64,000 nucleotides of DNA. It comes from Lolium rigidum (taxonomy: Eukaryota > Streptophyta > Magnoliopsida > Poales > Poaceae). Below, piece by piece: positions 59,160 to 64,000 of this stretch. The notes beneath the pieces are model-generated. The model ran no database searches. It worked only from the letters and a program-made list of their open reading frames with translations, and was not told the origin of the DNA. The stretch's first letter is position 1; the number at the start of each line of letters is the position of its first letter. Both the position numbers and the translations under genes were made by a program. Where the stretch lies: assembly GCF_022539505.1 (NCBI RefSeq), contig NC_061508.1, positions 265,552,736 through 265,616,735 on the forward strand, in the 5' to 3' direction.

Positions 59160-61315
59160 ACTTATATCTTCCTTTGTGTTGCTTCAATGCCTTTACTTTG
59201 AATCTATTGATTTATGAGTAACTCTTATGCAAGTCTTATTGATGCTTGTCTTGAAAGTACTATTCATGAAAAGTCTTTGCTATATGATTTATTTGTTTAC
59301 TCATTATCTTCACCATTGCTTCGAATTGCTGCATTCATCTCATATGCTTTACAATAGTATTGATCAAGATTATGATAATATGTCACTTCAGAAATTATCT
59401 CTGTTATCGTTTACCTACTCGAGGGCGAGTAGGAACTAAGCTTGGGGATGCTTGATACGTCTCAAACGTATCTATAATTTCTTATGTTCCATGCTACTTT
59501 TATGATGATACTCACATGTTTTATACACACTTTATGTCATATTTATGCGTTTTCCGGAACTAACCTATTGACGAGATGCCGAAGTGCTAGTTCCTGTTTT
59601 CTGCTGTTTTTGGTTTCAGAAATCCTAGTAAGGAAATATTTTCGGAATTGGACGAAATCAACGCCCAACATCTTATAATTCCACGAAGCTTCCAGAACAC
59701 CCGAGAAGGACCGGAGGAGAGCCACAGGCCCACCACACAAGGTGGCGGCGCGGCCCAAGGGGGGGCGCCCCCCTATTGTGTGGTTGCCTCGTCGGCCCTC
59801 CGAATCCGACTCTTCGCCTATAAGAAGCTCCCTGACCTAAAACATCGAGACGGAAAAGCCACGGTACGAGAAACCTTCCAGAGCCGCCGCCATCGCGAAG
59901 CCAAGATCTGGGGGACAGGAGTCTCTGTTCCGGCACGCCGCCGGGACGGGGAAGTGCCCCCGGAAGGCATCTCCACCGCCATCTTCATCAACGCTGCTGT
60001 CTCCCATGAGGAGGGAGTAGTTCTCCCTCGAGGCTAAGGGCTGTACCGGTAGCTATGTGGTTCATCTCTCTCTCCATGTACTTCAATACAATGATCTCAT
60101 GAGATGCCTTACATGATTGAGATCCATATGATGAGCTTGTAATCTAGATGTCGTTATGCTATTCAAGTGGATTTTACTTATGTGATCTCCGGAGACTCCT
60201 TGTCCCATGTGTGTAAAGGTAACAGTGTGTGCACCGTGTGGGTCTCTTAGGCTATATTTCACAGAATACTTATTCACTGAGTTATGATTTGAGTTGGATG
60301 TCTCTATGAAATTGTGGTGTGTTAGTACCTCATATGAATGATCACAGTGATAGCGTGGGGTGTTTATTAGTACTTGGGAATACATCTTTAAGGTTTGCCT
60401 ACATGATGAATTAGTGTTCGTTATCTTGCCAGAGAGTAATTCAGAATAGCATAGTGAAGTGCTTATTTATATTCCTTTATGATTGCAATGTGTTTTATAT
60501 CACTATTAATCTATGTGCTACTCTAGTGATGTTATTAAAGTAGTCTATTCCTCCTCCATGATGTAATGGTGACAGTGTGTGCATCATGTAGTACTTGGCA
60601 TAGTTTATGATTGTAATCTCTTGTAGATTATGGAGTTAACTATTACTATGATAGTATTGATGTGATCTATTCCTCCTTTCATAGTTTGTCGGTGACGGTG
60701 TGCATGCTATGTTAGTACTCGGTATAATTGCGTTGGTCTATCATGCACTCTAAGGTTATTTAAATATGAACATCGAATGTTGTGGAGCTTGTTAACTCCG
60801 GCATTGTGGTGCTCTTGTTGCCCTACACAATTAATGGTGTTTGTCATCCAACAAGAGAGTGTAGAATGGTTTTATTATGTGATCAATGTTGAGAGTGTCC
60901 ACTAGTGAAAGTATGATCCCTAGGCCTTGTTTCCAAATACTGCAATCATCGCTTATTTACTGTTTTACTGCATCTTTACTTCCTGCAATATTACTACCGT
61001 CAACTGCACGCCGGCAAGCTATTTTCTGGCGCCGTTACTACTGCTCATATTCATTCATACCACTTGTATTTTACTATCTCTTAGCCGAACTAGTGCACCT
61101 ATACATCTGACAAGTGTATTAGGTGTGTTGGGACACAAGAGACTTCTTGTATCGTGATTGCAGGGTTGCTTGAGAGGGATATCTTTGACCTCTTCCTCCC
61201 TGAGTTCGATAAACCTTGGGTGATCCACTTAAGGGAAAACTTGCTGCTGTTCTACAAACCTCTGCTCTTATAGGCTCAACACTGTCTACATGAAAAGGAG
61301 TGTGCGTAGACATCA
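59160..61315 (+). mobile_element. Athila-like element E4, 3' part only
   Basis: 59160-59452 matches the last ~290 bp of the E2 internal region, including AAGCTTGGGGATGC (59438-59451), followed by a full LTR. The 5' part lies in or beyond the gap. The right boundary is sharp, at catca, followed by ttctc inside the E5 LTR. Confidence 0.85.
59453..61315 (+). repeat. 3' LTR of E4 (1.86 kb)
   Basis: Starts tgatacgtctcaaacg, ends gtagacatca. Same type as the E1 LTR but about 380 bp longer; includes a primer-site-like TGGCGCCGTTA at 61027-61037. TATA-like CTATAAGAAG at 59818-59827. Confidence 0.88.
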
Positions 61316-62242
61316 TTCTCCCCCGAGACTGAGGGCTCTACCGGTAGCTATGTGGTTCATCTCTCTCTCCCATGGTGTGATCTTTATGTGATCATGAGCT
61401 TTGTATCACTATTAATCTATGTGCTACTCTAGTGATGTTATTAAAGTAGTCTATTCCTCCTCCAAGATGTAAAGTTGACAGTGTGTGCATCATGTAGTAC
61501 TTGGCGTAGGTTATGATTGTAATCTCTTGTAGATTATGAAGTTAACTATTACTATTATAGTATTGATGTGATCTATTCCCCCTTTCGTAGCTATTGTTGA
61601 CAGTGTGTATGCTATGTTAGTACTCGGTCTAAATTGCAACGGTCTATTATGCACTCTAGAGGTTACTTTAATATGAACTCCGGATACACTCTCCACGGTG
61701 TGATGGTGACAGTGTGCGCATCGTGTGTGATTCCTTTATGAAGTTGTGGAGCTTGTTTACTCCGGCTTGAGGTGTGCTTTTGTAGCCCTACACAATGAAT
61801 GGTGTTTGTTATCCAGTTATTTATTTATTCAGTTATGTGATCATTGTTGAGAGTGTCCACTAGTGAAAGTATGATCCCTAGGCCTTATTTCTAAGCATTG
61901 AAAAACCGTTTCCAACAAGTTCTGTTACATGTTCGCTTGCTACCATATTTATTTCAGATTGCAATTAATACTTACAATCATCCATATTACTTGTATTTCA
62001 CTATCTCTTCGCCGAACTAGTGCACCTATACATCTGACAAGTGTATTAGGTGTGTTGGGGACACAAGAGACTTCTTGTATCTTAATTGCGGGGTTGCTTG
62101 AGAGGGATATCTTTGACCTCTACCTCCCTGAGTTCGATAAACCTTGGGTGATTCACTTAAGGGAAACTTGCTGCTGTTCTACAAACCTCTGCTCTTGGAG
62201 GCCCAACACTGTCTACATGAATAGAAGCGTGCGTAGACATCA
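61316..62242 (+). repeat. 5' LTR of E5, 3' portion
   Basis: Continues the LTR text from the point equivalent to 60023 of the E4 LTR (ttctccc...gaggct...) through to gtagacatca. The missing left part should lie left of E4. Confidence 0.85.
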
Positions 62243-62252
62243 AGCTATTTTC

Positions 62253-62270
62253 TGGCGCCGTTGCCGGGGA
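62253..62270 (+). promoter_or_regulatory. primer binding site (tRNA-Asp) of E5
   Basis: TGGCGCCGTTGCCGGGGA, ten bases after the LTR end. A degenerate second copy (agcactgttgccggtg) follows at about 62318-62333. Confidence 0.85.
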
Positions 62271-62415
62271 GGTAAGGTAAAAGGTATTCACATCCTCCGA
62301 CTACTAAGCTATTTCCTAGCACTGTTGCCGGTGTGTGAGTGCTCGAAGTTATTTCCTTTAGATCCTGCAATTGCATCTTTTTGTTTCTTGTTTTTATTTT
62401 CACTAGTTAGGCTTA

Positions 62416-63210
62416 ATGGAAAACAACAAAAAAATTAGAGATCTTTATGAACTTTATATTGAATTAGGACATGATGTATTTGAAGAGAGAATTAAAAAAC
62501 CCATGAAACTTTGTTTGCAAAATAGTTGTAGCAATGTTATTAGCATGAACTCTTTGAACACTATTATTGCTAATGCTATGGAAGAATTTAAGCTTGGGGA
62601 AGCTGGTTGTGATATTTTTAGTCCCCCAAGTTTTGAGGAGAAAATTTTCTTTGATGATACTTTGCCTCCCATTTATGATGATTATAATGATAGTGGTATT
62701 TTGGTGCCACCTACTATCGAGGATAAAGTTTATTATGATTATACCATGCCTGTAATTTATGATGATTACAATGATGGTTGTGATAGTTTTACTCCCACTA
62801 TTACTAATAAAATTGATTATGGTTATGTGGAGAGTAATGATACTTTTATGCATGTGAATAAGAATTCTTTATGTGATAGTTATATTGTTGAGTTTGTTCA
62901 TGATGCTACTGAAAGTTATTATGAGAGAGAGAAACATGGTTATATGCATCTTAATAATATTAAGTTTCCCCTCTTTATGTTGAGAATCTTGAAGTTGCGC
63001 TTGTCTTATTTTCCTATGCTTATTGCATTATGCTTACATGACTTGTTTATTTACAAGATTCCTTTTCACAGGAAGTGGGTTAGACTTAAAAGTGTTTCTT
63101 ATTTGCTTTTGATGCTCTCTTTTGCTTCAAATCTTATTTCTTGCAAGAGCATCATTAAAATTATTGAGCCCATCTTAATGGCTATAAAGAAAGCACTTCT
63201 TGGGAGATAA
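62416..63210 (+). CDS. E5 ORF, 264 aa, acidic repeats, gag-derived N-terminus
   Basis: The ATG at 62416 (MENNKKIRDL) starts a frame whose first ~80 residues align with the start of the E1 gag (SNVISMN...ANAMEE..KLGEA). It then has two ~31-residue acidic repeats, each with PxIYDDYND. The capsid core and zinc knuckle seen in E1 are absent. The last ~80 residues are hydrophobic and basic (LRLSYFPMLIALCLHD) and look like out-of-frame sequence rather than a designed membrane domain. It ends just before the cacttcttgggagataaccc text that also follows the E2 and E3 ORFs. Probably a degenerate Gag remnant kept open by chance or recent origin; no function is assigned. Confidence 0.6.
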   Translation: MENNKKIRDLYELYIELGHDVFEERIKKPMKLCLQNSCSNVISMNSLNTIIANAMEEFKLGEAGCDIFSPPSFEEKIFFDDTLPPIYDDYNDSGILVPPTIEDKVYYDYTMPVIYDDYNDGCDSFTPTITNKIDYGYVESNDTFMHVNKNSLCDSYIVEFVHDATESYYEREKHGYMHLNNIKFPLFMLRILKLRLSYFPMLIALCLHDLFIYKIPFHRKWVRLKSVSYLLLMLSFASNLISCKSIIKIIEPILMAIKKALLGR

Positions 63211-63213
63211 CCC

Positions 63214-64000
63214 ATGTTTTTTTATTTTGCTACTGTTTTGTTGTGTCTTGGAAGTTGTTACTGTTCTAGCAACCTCTCCTTATCTTTATTTTATTGCATT
63301 GTTGTGCCAAGTAAAGTCTTTGATAGAAGGTTGATACTAGATTTGGATTCCTGCACAGAAAAAGATTTTTAGCTGTCACGAATTTGAGTTAATCTCTCTG
63401 TAGGAGAGTCTAAAAAATCTGCAAAAATTCATGAGTAATCCTCAGATATGTACGCAACATTCATTCAATTTGAGATTCTTCATCTGAGCATGTTAGGTGC
63501 CTCAAAAAAATTCGTATTTACGGACTATTCAGTTTTGACAGATTCTGCCTTTTATTTCACATTGTCTCTTTTACTGTGTTTGAGTGGATTTCTTTGCTCC
63601 ATTAAATTTCAGTAGCCTTGGGTAATGTCCAGAAGTGTTGGGAATGATTGTGTCCTCTCTGAACATGTGAATTTTTTATTATGCACTAACTCTCTAATGA
63701 GATTGTTTTGAGTTTGGTGTGAAGGAAGTTTTCAAGGATCAAGAGAGGAGGATGATATAATATGATCAAGAAGAGTGAAAAGTCTAAGCTTGGAGATGCC
63801 CCCGTGGTTCATCCCTGCATATTTCAAGAAGACTCAAGCATCTAATCTTGGGGATGCCCAAGGCATCCCCTTCTTCATCAACAACTTATCAGGTCACCTC
63901 TAGTGAAACTATATTTTTATTCCGTCACATCTTACGTGCTTTACTTGGAGCGTCTGTGTGCTTTTATTTTCGTTTGTATTTTCATTCTCTGAATAAATCG
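63214..64000 (+). other. non-coding 3' region of E5 (continues past window)
   Basis: Alignable to the start of the non-coding regions of E2 and E3 (gttgtgccaagtaaagtctttgatag). No ORF. Confidence 0.7.

Larger units (their letters stand above)
61316..64000 (+). mobile_element. Athila-like element E5 (5' LTR part to window end)
   Basis: The 3' portion of a 5' LTR (61316-62242), a tRNA-Asp primer site (62253-62270), one ORF, then a non-coding 3' region that runs off the window and contains polypurine-like copies near 63784 and 63843. It is interrupted in its LTR by E4. Confidence 0.85.

Overview
This window is repeat-dense plant nuclear DNA, most likely from a Triticeae grass (wheat, barley or a close relative). 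The evidence is nested Athila-type Ty3/gypsy retrotransposons with tRNA-Asp primer sites, a large coding-poor LTR element of the LARD kind, a Ty1/copia element with SIRE/Maximus-like layout, a CACTA transposon, a PIF/Harbinger-type element, plant L1-type LINE pieces and Stowaway MITEs. Host genes have spliced plant structure. The species and exact TE families cannot be fixed without a database.

Layout. 1-13111: a LARD-like element on the minus strand with 6.4-kb LTRs, its 3' LTR cut by the window edge. 13112-13459: unassigned junction. 13460-18978: Athila-like element E2 (+) with a truncated 5' LTR, inserted into the gag of an Athila-like element E1 (-, 18979-21956). 21957-36500: a gene island holding a 143-bp tandem array, a two-exon zf-XS zinc-finger gene (-, 24180-25257), a LINE and a 264-bp duplicated block, coiled-coil exon fragments (-), and an eight-exon SET-domain methyltransferase gene of the ATXR4/SDG38 type (+, 33106-35628) with a Stowaway MITE in an intron. 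36990-38358: Harbinger-type element carrying an E/R-rich ORF. 39775-47569: copia element with broken gag-pol and no 3' LTR. 47570-53782: Athila-like element E3 (+). 53783-57412: CACTA element with a captured GeBP-like gene fragment. 58246-59040: short poly(A) retroposon with a 15-bp target duplication. 59060-59159: assembly gap of 100 N. 59160-61315: 3' end of Athila-like element E4, inserted into the 5' LTR of element E5 (61316 to the window end).

How it works together. Only two loci look like intact host genes, zf-XS (-) and SET (+); they are transcribed away from each other and enclosed by retroelements. Most Athila-like copies lack pol: E2, E3 and E5 each carry one small ORF followed by a long non-coding 3' region, so they would depend on proteins supplied by other elements. 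No clearly novel multi-gene system was found. The most unusual signals are the LARD with its gene-like promoter island, the different ORF modules and duplicated priming sites in the Athila-like group, a primer-site-like sequence inside the E4 LTR, the 143-bp array, and the ORF inside the Harbinger-type element.
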